Source: an uncultured Lentisphaerota bacterium (GTDB lineage: Bacteria > Verrucomicrobiota > Kiritimatiellia > CAIQIC01). From it: 64,000 nucleotides of DNA. Positions within the stretch are counted from its first letter, which is position 1, and every line of letters begins with the position of its first letter. Location of the stretch: assembly GCA_903896925.1 (NCBI GenBank), contig CAITZM010000119.1, positions 1 through 64,000 of the forward strand, written 5' to 3'. Shown here piece by piece: positions 43,025-51,048 of this stretch. The notes beneath the pieces are model-generated. The model searched no databases and was not told the DNA's origin. It saw only the letters and a program-made list of their open reading frames with translations. The position numbers and the translations under genes were made by a program.

Positions 43025-44170
43025 ATGAACAGGTCCATGAATACAGTCACATCCATCGTCCTCGCCGCCTTGCTGCTGTCGCCGCTGCCGGCGCTGCACG
43101 CCGCCGATGCGCCGCCACCTGCCGATCCGGTGCCGGCATTCAAGGCCAAGCTGCAGGCGACCTTGGTCAAGCACTTGGACCAGCTGCTCGGCGCGGATGG
43201 CGCGGTGGCCCCGCTCAAGGGGAAGACGGCGGAGGGCAGCGAGGCGCTGACCTTCTACCTGCTCTTCGAGCGCACCGGCGAACAGAAATATCGCCGGGCC
43301 GCCCTCGGCATGGCGGACCAGGTCCTGAAGGACATGCGGGCGACGAAGTGCGGCGTGCTGGCGATCAAGGAGAAGGAGAAGCCGGGCGGCAAAACGATCC
43401 TCGGTGGCGGCGCGCCGGCGCTAGGTAACTATGCGGGGGGCGTCGCCTATATCCTGCACAAGGAAGGCGGCCGGACCAACGACCTGTGCTACGTCGCCAA
43501 CGTGATCGATCGCTATCCGTGGAACGAGGGCGGCTGGTGGGCGGCGACGATCGACGTGACGACCGGCGAGCCCAAGGAACCGCTCTCGAAGCCTTCGCCA
43601 ATCAACAAAAGCGCCGCCATCGCCATGGCCGCCGGGATGCTCAGCGTGTATGTGCGCGATGTCGACCCGGTGCTCGCCGCGCGGTTGAAACAGAAGGCCG
43701 ACAAGTGCCTCTACAGCCAGATCATCTCTGCGCAGGAGGCGGATGGCTTCTGGCACTACAGCCTGTCGGGCAACGATCCGGGCAACAAGGATATCCTCGG
43801 CTACTTCATGCTCACGACAGAGGAGCTGATGAAGCTGCAGCAGTTCAATCCCGCCTATCGCGAGGAGCGGCTGAACGCCGCCGTGCGCAAGGCCCAGGCC
43901 TTTGCGCTCAAGCACATCGCTCCGATGACCGAGCCCAACCACGGCCCCGCGTGCCAGCTGCACACCACGCGCGAATCTCCGACGCATTACTCGCTCAAGG
44001 AGGACACCAAGCGCTGCTTCCAGCTCGGCCGCCTCCTGCTCGGCGGCGGCTACACGGACGAAGGCCTCAAAATCATGAACGCCGCCCTCGAGCAGTTTCC
44101 CGTCGGCAATGTGGGCCAGGACGGCGCCCACGCCGCGGAACCCTCGGCGCTCATCCTTTCCAGCTTCTGA
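43025..44170 (+). CDS. secreted helical-barrel protein of unknown function
   Basis: A 381-aa protein with a signal peptide (TSIVLAALLLSPLPALHAA). The remainder is helical with hairpin periodicity (TFYLLFERTGEQKYRRAALG, AIAMAAGMLSVYVRDVDPVL), suggesting an alpha/alpha-toroid of the kind found in glycan lyases and GH88/GH105-like enzymes. No catalytic motif is identified with certainty. Its start codon directly abuts the stop of the GH99-like gene (ATG 43025 after TAG 43022), so the two probably act on the same glycan. Confidence 0.7.
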   Translation: MNRSMNTVTSIVLAALLLSPLPALHAADAPPPADPVPAFKAKLQATLVKHLDQLLGADGAVAPLKGKTAEGSEALTFYLLFERTGEQKYRRAALGMADQVLKDMRATKCGVLAIKEKEKPGGKTILGGGAPALGNYAGGVAYILHKEGGRTNDLCYVANVIDRYPWNEGGWWAATIDVTTGEPKEPLSKPSPINKSAAIAMAAGMLSVYVRDVDPVLAARLKQKADKCLYSQIISAQEADGFWHYSLSGNDPGNKDILGYFMLTTEELMKLQQFNPAYREERLNAAVRKAQAFALKHIAPMTEPNHGPACQLHTTRESPTHYSLKEDTKRCFQLGRLLLGGGYTDEGLKIMNAALEQFPVGNVGQDGAHAAEPSALILSSF

Positions 44171-44205
44171 TGAACGGGCCTTGTGGATATGAGAAGCAAA
44201 ACACC

Positions 44206-44256
44206 TTGTGGCATGGGCGTCCCGCCCACGAAGCGCGGGCAAGATGCCCGTGCCAC
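44206..44256. repeat. GGGCGTCCCGCCC / GGGCAAGATGCCC palindrome
   Basis: Two head-to-head palindromic halves (GTGGCATGGGCGTCCCGCCC and GCGGGCAAGATGCCCGTGCC) together form a larger inverted repeat. The same type is read through in-frame inside the next gene (44414-44462). Confidence 0.7.
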
Positions 44257-44304
44257 TTTGGCTGCCAGCTTAAAGCGCACGAAACGCACACGGAACGAGG
44301 CGTT

Positions 44305-46656
44305 ATGAATCAAACCCCACCCCCAACGGATCCGCAACCCGGCACCAGGTTTGTCAACGCCGCCGCCGTGTCTCTGCGATCCGTAGGCAGTGCCCTGCGG
44401 CCCGCCAGGCGGTTGTGGCGGCACGCCTCTGGCGTGCCGGTGCAGCGGGCATCCCGCCCGCGCGATCCGGGTTGGCGGCGGGACGCGTGCCTCCACGGCA
44501 GCTTGCGCAGGCGCAAGGCCCAGAAGTTGAGCTGCGCCCCCTTGGCCATCGCCCTCTTGGGCGTCTGTTCCTGTGCGGCCATGGGGGCTGAAGCAGCGGC
44601 TACGCGCACGACACCGCTCTCCGGTGCCGGCGCCGTGATCGAGACGCTGGCGGCGTGCGAAGTGGACACGTTCCGGGTGGGCGCGCTGGTGTATACCGAC
44701 CGCAAGTACACGGTCAAGGACTGTCCCGACCACCTGCAAGGGCAACTGTTTCTCCGCAGCAGCATCAAGGAGCAAAATTTCCGCTGTACCGCCGGGGGCG
44801 TGTTGACACTGCTGACGCCCAGCCCAGAGAACCCGCGGGCGAACAGCCTGTCCGTGCAGCTTGAGCAGCGCGGCTTCGAGCGGGTCATGCAGCCGGCGCT
44901 CTTCCAGCTCTTCGGCACGCAGACGTTCGACCGCGTCTGCACCTATCAGAAGATCGTGAAACGCGGCGAGCGGTTTCACCTGACGAAGTGGTGCATCCCG
45001 GTTGGCTTCTCAAAAGCGACCGTGGCGGATCTCAAGCCCATTCCGTGGAGCGAGAACAAAGGCGAGCTGCTCTATAACGGCATCCGCCTGCCCGAGGAAT
45101 GGCCGCCGCGCAACATCGACCCGCACAGCACCGAGCCGATGCCGGTGCCGTATCTCGCGCTGCCGCCGGCGGTGATCCCGATCGATGTGGGCCGGCAGTT
45201 GTTCGTGGATGATTTCCTGATCCAGCAGACCAGCCTGAAGAGGACGTTCCACAAGCCGGTGAAGTACGAGGGCAACCCAATCCTGAAACCGGAGACCAAA
45301 CTGGAACTCAACGCCGGCGGCGATGCCATCGCCTGCCCGAAGAGCGGCGGCCTGTGGTGGGATCCCGCCGCGCAACTCTTCAAGCTCTGGTACGAGGCCG
45401 GCTGGCTCAACACCATCTGTTACGCCACGAGCCGCGACGGCCTGCACTGGGACCGGCCGCAACTGGACGTCGAGGCGGGCACCAACCGCGTCTTGCCGCC
45501 CGACATGCACTGCGATTCGTGGACGGTGGTGCTCGATTACTGGACCCGGAATCCGCAACAGAAGTACAAGATGTTCGTCCGCGGCCCCGGCCGGGAAGGG
45601 ACGGGCACGAGCATGGTGTCGTCCGACGGCATCCACTGGACCGACCGCACCAAGACCGGCACGACGGGCGACCGCAGCACGATGTTCTACAATCCGTTCC
45701 GCCAGAAATGGGTCTACAGCCTGCGCTCGTCATTCCGCGGACGGTCGCGGCACTACTGGGAGGCCGACGATTTTCTGGCCGGTGCGAAGTGGCGGCCAGG
45801 CGAGCCGGCGATCTGGGCCGCCGCCGACAAGCTCGACCCGCCCGACCCGGCGGTCGGTGACACCGCGCAGCTCTATAACCTCGACGCTGTCGCCTACGAG
45901 AGCCTGATGCTGGGCTGCTTCGAAATCCATCTCGGCCCGGCCAACACCGAGTGCAAGAAGACCGGCATCCCGAAGATCACCGAGCTGCAGTTCGCCTACA
46001 GCCGCGACGGGTTTCACTGGTCCCGGCCCGACCGCGAGCCGGCGATCCGCGCCGAGCGCCGCGACGTGTGGGACCGCGGCTACGTGCAGTCGCTCGGCAA
46101 TCTCTGTTGCGTGCGCGGCGACAAGCTCTGGTTCTACTACATCGGGTTCCAAGGCAACACGAACAAGCCTATGGTCAAAGGCCACACCGACGGCTATTAC
46201 GACCGTGGTGCCACCGGCGTGGCCTTTCTGCGCCGCGATGGGTTCGCCTCGCTGGACGCCGGCGACAGCGAGGGCACGTTAACAACGCGGCCCGTACGCT
46301 TCTCTGGCGCGCACCTGTTCGTCAACGCGGCGACCCTGCAGGGCGAACTGCGCGCCGAAATGCTTGATGAGGCGGGCCAGCCGATCGCGCCGTTCACGTT
46401 GAAAAACTGCCGCGCGCTACGCGCCGATAGCACGCTGGAAGAAATCACGTGGGCTGGCGGTGGCGATCTGGCGGCGTTGCGCGACCGGCCAGTGCGGCTG
46501 CGCTTCACACTGCGCAACGGTTCGCTCTACTCGTTCTGGGTCAGCCGTGACGCCTCCGGCCGCAGCGACGGCTACGTGGCCGGCGGCGGCCCCGGCTTCA
46601 CCGGCCCGACCGACACTGTCGGCCGGCTGTCGCTCGAGGCCGAAAACAAGCGCTGA
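44305..46656 (+). CDS. five-bladed-propeller glycosidase-like protein (GH32/GH43-type fold)
   Basis: A 783-aa protein if ATG 44305 (GAGG upstream) is used. Residues ~35-70 are encoded by a palindromic repeat of intergenic type (44414-44462), and a hydrophobic signal-like stretch comes only afterwards (PLAIALLGVCSCAAMGAEAA). The true start may therefore be internal, for example TTG 44526. Residues 95-260 form a beta domain, and the rest is a propeller: QLFVDDFLIQQTSLKRTFHK, GGLWWDPAAQLFKLWYEAG, CYATSRDGLHWDRP, SSDGIHWTDR and FAYSRDGFHWSRPDREP. The SxDGxHW repeats are typical of GH32/GH43-like propellers. Substrate unknown. Confidence 0.75.
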   Translation: MNQTPPPTDPQPGTRFVNAAAVSLRSVGSALRPARRLWRHASGVPVQRASRPRDPGWRRDACLHGSLRRRKAQKLSCAPLAIALLGVCSCAAMGAEAAATRTTPLSGAGAVIETLAACEVDTFRVGALVYTDRKYTVKDCPDHLQGQLFLRSSIKEQNFRCTAGGVLTLLTPSPENPRANSLSVQLEQRGFERVMQPALFQLFGTQTFDRVCTYQKIVKRGERFHLTKWCIPVGFSKATVADLKPIPWSENKGELLYNGIRLPEEWPPRNIDPHSTEPMPVPYLALPPAVIPIDVGRQLFVDDFLIQQTSLKRTFHKPVKYEGNPILKPETKLELNAGGDAIACPKSGGLWWDPAAQLFKLWYEAGWLNTICYATSRDGLHWDRPQLDVEAGTNRVLPPDMHCDSWTVVLDYWTRNPQQKYKMFVRGPGREGTGTSMVSSDGIHWTDRTKTGTTGDRSTMFYNPFRQKWVYSLRSSFRGRSRHYWEADDFLAGAKWRPGEPAIWAAADKLDPPDPAVGDTAQLYNLDAVAYESLMLGCFEIHLGPANTECKKTGIPKITELQFAYSRDGFHWSRPDREPAIRAERRDVWDRGYVQSLGNLCCVRGDKLWFYYIGFQGNTNKPMVKGHTDGYYDRGATGVAFLRRDGFASLDAGDSEGTLTTRPVRFSGAHLFVNAATLQGELRAEMLDEAGQPIAPFTLKNCRALRADSTLEEITWAGGGDLAALRDRPVRLRFTLRNGSLYSFWVSRDASGRSDGYVAGGGPGFTGPTDTVGRLSLEAENKR

Positions 46657-46709
46657 CCGGCTATCGTGCGGCGGTTCTTGTGGGCGGGTTTCTTGCTTCG
46701 GTGGGGTAC

Positions 46710-46797
46710 GCGGGGCCGGCTTGCCCGCCTCAGGTGGGTGACCCGACCTACAGCGTATACGGATCGAAAATTTGTAGGCCGAGTCTCCGACTCGGCG
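46710..46797. repeat. REP-like palindrome pair
   Basis: 46710-46752 ends GGTGGGTGACCCGACCTACA, and 46772-46797 begins TGTAGGCCGAGTCTCCGACT. Orientation and TGTAGG/CCTACA borders match the REPs flanking the RAYT at 14555, though the stems differ, so this may be a distant copy of that family. Confidence 0.65.
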
Positions 46798-46942
46798 CAC
46801 CCGACCTTGACGACAACTGCGCCCGGCCCATCGCCGGATCGGCGCGGCTGCCCGCGCCGGGGAAATGCATCCCAAAAAACGCGTGGCGAAAACCGCGAAG
46901 TTGAACTTGAACCGGCAACCCTGTCCGTGCCACAAGAGGCGC

Positions 46943-48256
46943 ATGTCTATGAGCACAACCCGCAACACCGCCTTCCTCATCGCGCTGCTGGTCCTGCCAG
47001 CCGCGCTCCACGCGGCGGAGTCCGCCGATCCGTTCAAGCCCTATCTCGATGGCCGCGCGCCGGAGATCCTGCGCGAGGTGGCGGCGACCAACGCGCCGCC
47101 GGAGAACGTCACCGTGCGCCGCGTGGTGTTCCGGTCGCGCGACAACTCGGAAATCTTTGCCGTCATCGCGACGCCGAAGTCGCCGGGCAAGCACCCGGGG
47201 ATGCTCGTGCTGCACGGCGGCGGCGGCTGTGCGGAAGCGGAGAAGGCGATCGCGTGGGCGCAGCGCGGCTATGTGGCCGTCGCGCCGGACCTGCCGGGCA
47301 TCGCCAACCCGCAGAAGCTCACCGAGACCAAGGGCCGCTGGAACGCCCTGAAGTACGGCGAGGGCCGCTGGGTGGCGAGTCCCGACGCCAGTGCGAGCGT
47401 GATTTTCGATGCCGTGCTCGCGGCGATGAAATCGCTCTATCTGCTGCGCGCGCAGCCCGGGGTGGACGGCCAGCGCATCGGCGTCGTGGGGATTTCGTGG
47501 GGCGGCTACATGACGACGATGGTCTGCGGGCTCGCGGGCGACCAGGCGCGCGCGGGCTTTGCGGTATTCGGCTGCGGCTTCTATGACCTGACGGCGCAGC
47601 TCAACGGACCCAAGTCCACACTCGGCGCGATGCCGGAGGCGGACCGCGCGCGCTGGCTGGCGCACCTCGACGCCGGGCGGCGTGCGCCCGGAATGAAGGC
47701 CGCGTATTTTGTCGCCGGCGCCGCGAACGATTTCTTCTACTGGCCGCGCGCGGTGCAGGCGACGCTCGACGCGATTCCCGGCGAGAAGAATCATCTCTAC
47801 GCGCCGAACGCGAACCACAAGACGCCGCTGCCCGGCGGCACGGTGTTCGCGAAGGAGAGCGCTACGCCGTTCAAGCCCACCGCGTTCCAGCCCTATCCGA
47901 CGCCCAGCGGCAGCAAGGCGAACTGGCTCGCGATGGAAGTGACCTTCTTCGACTATTTTCTCAAGGACAGCGGCCAGCCGCTGCCCAGGGTGAGCGTGGA
48001 GCAGACCCGCGATCCGCTGGTCGCCGGCATCAGCATCAGCGCGCCGCGCCCGCTGACGAAGGTCGAGTTCTGGTGGGCCAAGACGAATCCCGACGTGCTG
48101 AAGCGCGTGTGGGTGGCCGAGCCCGCCAACAAGACCTGCGAGAACAAATACGAGGCGCAGCTCCCCGCCGAGGCCGCCGACTGGTTCGCCGTTGTGTCCG
48201 ATGAGCGGCCCGTGACCGTGTCGAGCGACCTGGTCCACATTGGTCCGCGGCCTTGA
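46943..48256 (+). CDS. secreted alpha/beta hydrolase (dienelactone hydrolase/acetyl xylan esterase type)
   Basis: A 437-aa protein with a signal peptide (NTAFLIALLVLPAALHAAES). The nucleophile is in VVGISWGGYMTT (GxSxG), the oxyanion region is MLVLHGGGGC, and NHKTPLP near residue 300 contains a candidate catalytic His. A C-terminal domain (LTKVEFWWAKTNPDVLKRVW) of beta type follows. Family members remove ester substituents from plant glycans; this is inferred. AGAGG precedes ATG 46943. It follows the propeller gene across a REP-like intergenic region. Confidence 0.8.
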   Translation: MSMSTTRNTAFLIALLVLPAALHAAESADPFKPYLDGRAPEILREVAATNAPPENVTVRRVVFRSRDNSEIFAVIATPKSPGKHPGMLVLHGGGGCAEAEKAIAWAQRGYVAVAPDLPGIANPQKLTETKGRWNALKYGEGRWVASPDASASVIFDAVLAAMKSLYLLRAQPGVDGQRIGVVGISWGGYMTTMVCGLAGDQARAGFAVFGCGFYDLTAQLNGPKSTLGAMPEADRARWLAHLDAGRRAPGMKAAYFVAGAANDFFYWPRAVQATLDAIPGEKNHLYAPNANHKTPLPGGTVFAKESATPFKPTAFQPYPTPSGSKANWLAMEVTFFDYFLKDSGQPLPRVSVEQTRDPLVAGISISAPRPLTKVEFWWAKTNPDVLKRVWVAEPANKTCENKYEAQLPAEAADWFAVVSDERPVTVSSDLVHIGPRP

Positions 48257-48266
48257 ACCGGAAGAA

Positions 48267-48430
48267 AACCACGGAGGGCACAGAGTCCGGAGGAGGTCAC
48301 GGAGGTTGAAAGGGATTAGCCACAAAAGAACACAGAGAGCGCAGAGATTTCCTTTGAGAGCTTTGCGTTCTTTTGTGGCTGATTCTGCTCCTCTGTGACC
48401 TCCGTATCCTCCGCGACCTCTGTGGTGCTT
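48267..48430. repeat. nested CACAGAGG-type inverted repeat
   Basis: Outer arms AACCACGGAGGGCACAGAG and CCTCTGTGGT, inner arms TTAGCCACAAAAGAACACAG and TTCTTTTGTGGCTGA. It lies in the 3' flank of the esterase gene. Confidence 0.85.
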
Positions 48431-48433
48431 TCT

Positions 48434-48490
48434 TCCAGACCCTGGAAAAACACGGCCGGGCTTTTCCAGGGCTTGGAAACATGCTAGAGG
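48434..48490 (+). promoter_or_regulatory. palindromic upstream element with TGCTAG box
   Basis: CCTGGAAAAACACGGCCGGG, then CTTTTCCAGGGCTTGGAAAC and ATGCTAGAGGAGG. The element ends 6 bp before the deacetylase start. Related copies precede 54124, 55166 and 60775. Confidence 0.6.
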
Positions 48491-48495
48491 AGGCC

Positions 48496-49479
48496 ATGAA
48501 AAATCTTCTGTTGGGCCTGTTCGCGGTTGCTACGCTGGCCGCTTCGGCAGCTGATGTCACGGATGCGGGCATCCGCGTGGCCCGGTTCAAGGGCGACCGC
48601 GAGGCGGCGCTCTCGTTCACGCTGGACGATGGCTGGGAAGATAACGCGACCGTCGCGGCGCCGCTGTTCGACCGCTACGGATTCCACGTCACTTTCTTCC
48701 TGGTGCCCGGTAGGATTCCGCTCGATGACCGTGAAAAACCCGCGCACGACTACGGCAAGATTTCTTGGGCACGCTGGAAACAGATCGCGCAGGCCGGCCA
48801 CGAGATCGGCAACCACACGCTGCATCATCAAGGTTTGCGCAAGCTCGACGACGCGGCGGTGCGCGCGGAAATTGATGGCGGCCGGCAGCTCATCGCCGAG
48901 CAGATCGGCGTGACGCCGGTCAGCTTCGCCTATCCCGGCAACGGGCGCGATGACCGTCTCCGAAAATTTGTGTATGCGCAGCACGCCGTGGCGCGGGAGT
49001 ACGAGAGCGGCTACGGCGGCGCAAAGTTCACCACCGAAAAGGCCAACGGCCTGGTCGCCTCCGCGCTGCAACAGAAACGCTGGATGGTGTCGATGCTGCA
49101 TGCCATCACCAACGGCTATGCCGCCTTTCCCAACGCCGGCATGTTGGAAGAGCATCTCAAGTACGTCCAGCCGCTGCAGGCGCGGCTGTGGGTCGACACG
49201 TTTGGCAACGTCGGCCGCTACGTCAAGGAACGCGACGCGGCGAAGCTCGACGTCCAACGCGACGCCACCAGCGCGACCATCACGCTCACCACGGGTTTGG
49301 ATGCGAATTTGTTTAACGTCCCGCTGACCGTGGTGATCGAGCACGTCACGGCGGCGTCCGCCGAGGCGCAGCGCGCAGGCGCGGCCGTTCCCCTGCCGGT
49401 GACCATTGAAGCTGACCGCCTGTTGGTGGAGCTGATGCCCGGTGCGATACCGGTGACCGTTCGCTGGCGGACCAGGTAG
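48496..49479 (+). CDS. secreted polysaccharide deacetylase (NodB/CE4 domain)
   Basis: A 327-aa protein with a signal peptide (KNLLLGLFAVATLAASAA). The CE4 motif 1 is TLDDGWEDN (about 44-52, catalytic Asp-Asp), motif 2 is HEIGNHTLHH (zinc His pair), and motif 3 is VSFAYPGNGRDD. A C-terminal beta domain follows from about 235. It removes N- or O-acetyl groups from polysaccharide. AGAGGAGG before ATG 48496 is very strong; an in-frame ATG at 48481 lies inside the TGCTAG element and is less likely. Confidence 0.9.
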   Translation: MKNLLLGLFAVATLAASAADVTDAGIRVARFKGDREAALSFTLDDGWEDNATVAAPLFDRYGFHVTFFLVPGRIPLDDREKPAHDYGKISWARWKQIAQAGHEIGNHTLHHQGLRKLDDAAVRAEIDGGRQLIAEQIGVTPVSFAYPGNGRDDRLRKFVYAQHAVAREYESGYGGAKFTTEKANGLVASALQQKRWMVSMLHAITNGYAAFPNAGMLEEHLKYVQPLQARLWVDTFGNVGRYVKERDAAKLDVQRDATSATITLTTGLDANLFNVPLTVVIEHVTAASAEAQRAGAAVPLPVTIEADRLLVELMPGAIPVTVRWRTR

Positions 49480-49500
49480 CGCCCAACGAAAATTACCAAT

Positions 49501-51048
49501 ATGCACAAAAGCCATCCCCAGGTTCTCATGGCGCTCCTGCTGGCGCCGCTGGCCGCGCTCCATGCCGCCGATACAGCGCCGGTGCTGGTGCGTTGGGGCG
49601 GCACGACCAACCCGAATATGGTTTCCGCGGCCCACGGACTGCCGGAAGACCCCGGGAGCAACGCGCCGCTGTGGGAGGTGAAACTCGGCACGCACCAGTA
49701 TTCCATCCCGACCATCGATCGCGGTCGGGTGTATATCGGGGCCAGCGATGCCGTCGTCAGCCGGCCCGGCTACACGCCCACCGGGGGCGGCGTCGTGATG
49801 TGCGTCGAGCAGGCGACCGGCAAGCTGCTCTGGCAGCTGGCGAGTCCGCGGTACATGGCCGGCGTCAAACCGCCGTATCATTTCGACCAGTGGAAATGCG
49901 GCATCTGTTCCGGGCCGGTGGTGGACGGCGACCGCGTCTTTGTGATCGGCAACCGGGGCGACATCCTGTGCCTCGACCGCGACGGACAGGCGGGCGGTCG
50001 CGCCACGGGTTTGCCCGTTGACGAACTCGCTTACATGGGCATCACCAATCGCACGCCGGACACCGCGCTCGGGCCGACCGATGGCCGCATCGTCTGGCGC
50101 TACGACATGTTGAAGGAACTCGGCGTCGTGCCGCACGATGTCTGTGGAAGTACGCTGCTCATGGTCGGCGACCTGCTCTACGCCTGCACCTCGAACGGGC
50201 TCGACGACCGCCACAAGAAAGTGCCCGCGCCGCTTGCGCCGAGCCTGATCGTGCTCGACAAAAAAACCGGGCGCCTCGTGGCATGCGACGACGAGAAAAT
50301 CGGCCAGCGGCTTTTTCACTGCAACTGGTCATCGCCCTCCGCGGCGCAGGTCAACGGCCGGACGCTGATCTTTTTCGGCGGCGGCGACGGCGTCCTCTAC
50401 GCATTCGAGCCGCCGGTGCCGGCCGCGGTCGGCACGGTCCAGCACCTCAAGAAAGTCTGGGCCTACGATTGCAATCCGCCGGACTATCGCTTCCGCGACG
50501 GGCAGCCCGTGCCGTATTCGCTATGGAATCGCAACAGTCCCGACGGCCCGAGCGAAATCATCGGCACGCCGGTGTTCCATGATGGCCGGGTCTACGTGGC
50601 CATCGGCCAAAGCCCCGTGCATGGCAACGGGCACGGCTGCCTCTCCTGCGTCGAGGCCGCCACGGGCAAAAAAATCTGGGACTCGACGCTGGTCGAGCGC
50701 ACGCTCGCGACGCCTGCGCTTGCCGACGGCCTGCTCTATCTGCCCGACACCACCGGCCAGTTGCACTGCTTCGACGCCGTCACCGGCCAGCGTCATTGGG
50801 TTCACCCCTTGGGCTCCAAGTGCTGGATCGCCTCGGCCTTTGTGGCCGACGGCAAGGTTTATATCAGCACGGAAGACGGTGTGCTCTGGGTACTCAAGCA
50901 CGACAAGGAACTGCACGTGCTCTCCCGCACCCAGCTCAAGTCCAGGGCCATTACGCCGACGGCCGTGGACGGCGTGCTTTACCTGCCCACGCAGCGCAGC
51001 CTGCTCGCCATCCCGGGAAAATCCGTCGCGAACAAAGTGAATCCATGA
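49501..51048 (+). CDS. secreted PQQ-binding-like beta-propeller protein
   Basis: A 515-aa protein with a signal peptide (QVLMALLLAPLAALHAADTA). It has repeated propeller blades with the pattern G.(V/L)(Y/F)(I/V)....G: YSIPTIDRGRVYIGASDAV, GGGVVMCVEQATGKLLWQLA, VYVAIGQSPVHG, LSCVEAATGKKIW and VDGVLYLPTQRSLLAI. This is the quinoprotein-like (PQQ) repeat; no enzyme motif is evident, so it may be structural or a binding protein. Its stop overlaps the next gene's ATG (51045), so they are co-translated. Confidence 0.85.
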   Translation: MHKSHPQVLMALLLAPLAALHAADTAPVLVRWGGTTNPNMVSAAHGLPEDPGSNAPLWEVKLGTHQYSIPTIDRGRVYIGASDAVVSRPGYTPTGGGVVMCVEQATGKLLWQLASPRYMAGVKPPYHFDQWKCGICSGPVVDGDRVFVIGNRGDILCLDRDGQAGGRATGLPVDELAYMGITNRTPDTALGPTDGRIVWRYDMLKELGVVPHDVCGSTLLMVGDLLYACTSNGLDDRHKKVPAPLAPSLIVLDKKTGRLVACDDEKIGQRLFHCNWSSPSAAQVNGRTLIFFGGGDGVLYAFEPPVPAAVGTVQHLKKVWAYDCNPPDYRFRDGQPVPYSLWNRNSPDGPSEIIGTPVFHDGRVYVAIGQSPVHGNGHGCLSCVEAATGKKIWDSTLVERTLATPALADGLLYLPDTTGQLHCFDAVTGQRHWVHPLGSKCWIASAFVADGKVYISTEDGVLWVLKHDKELHVLSRTQLKSRAITPTAVDGVLYLPTQRSLLAIPGKSVANKVNP

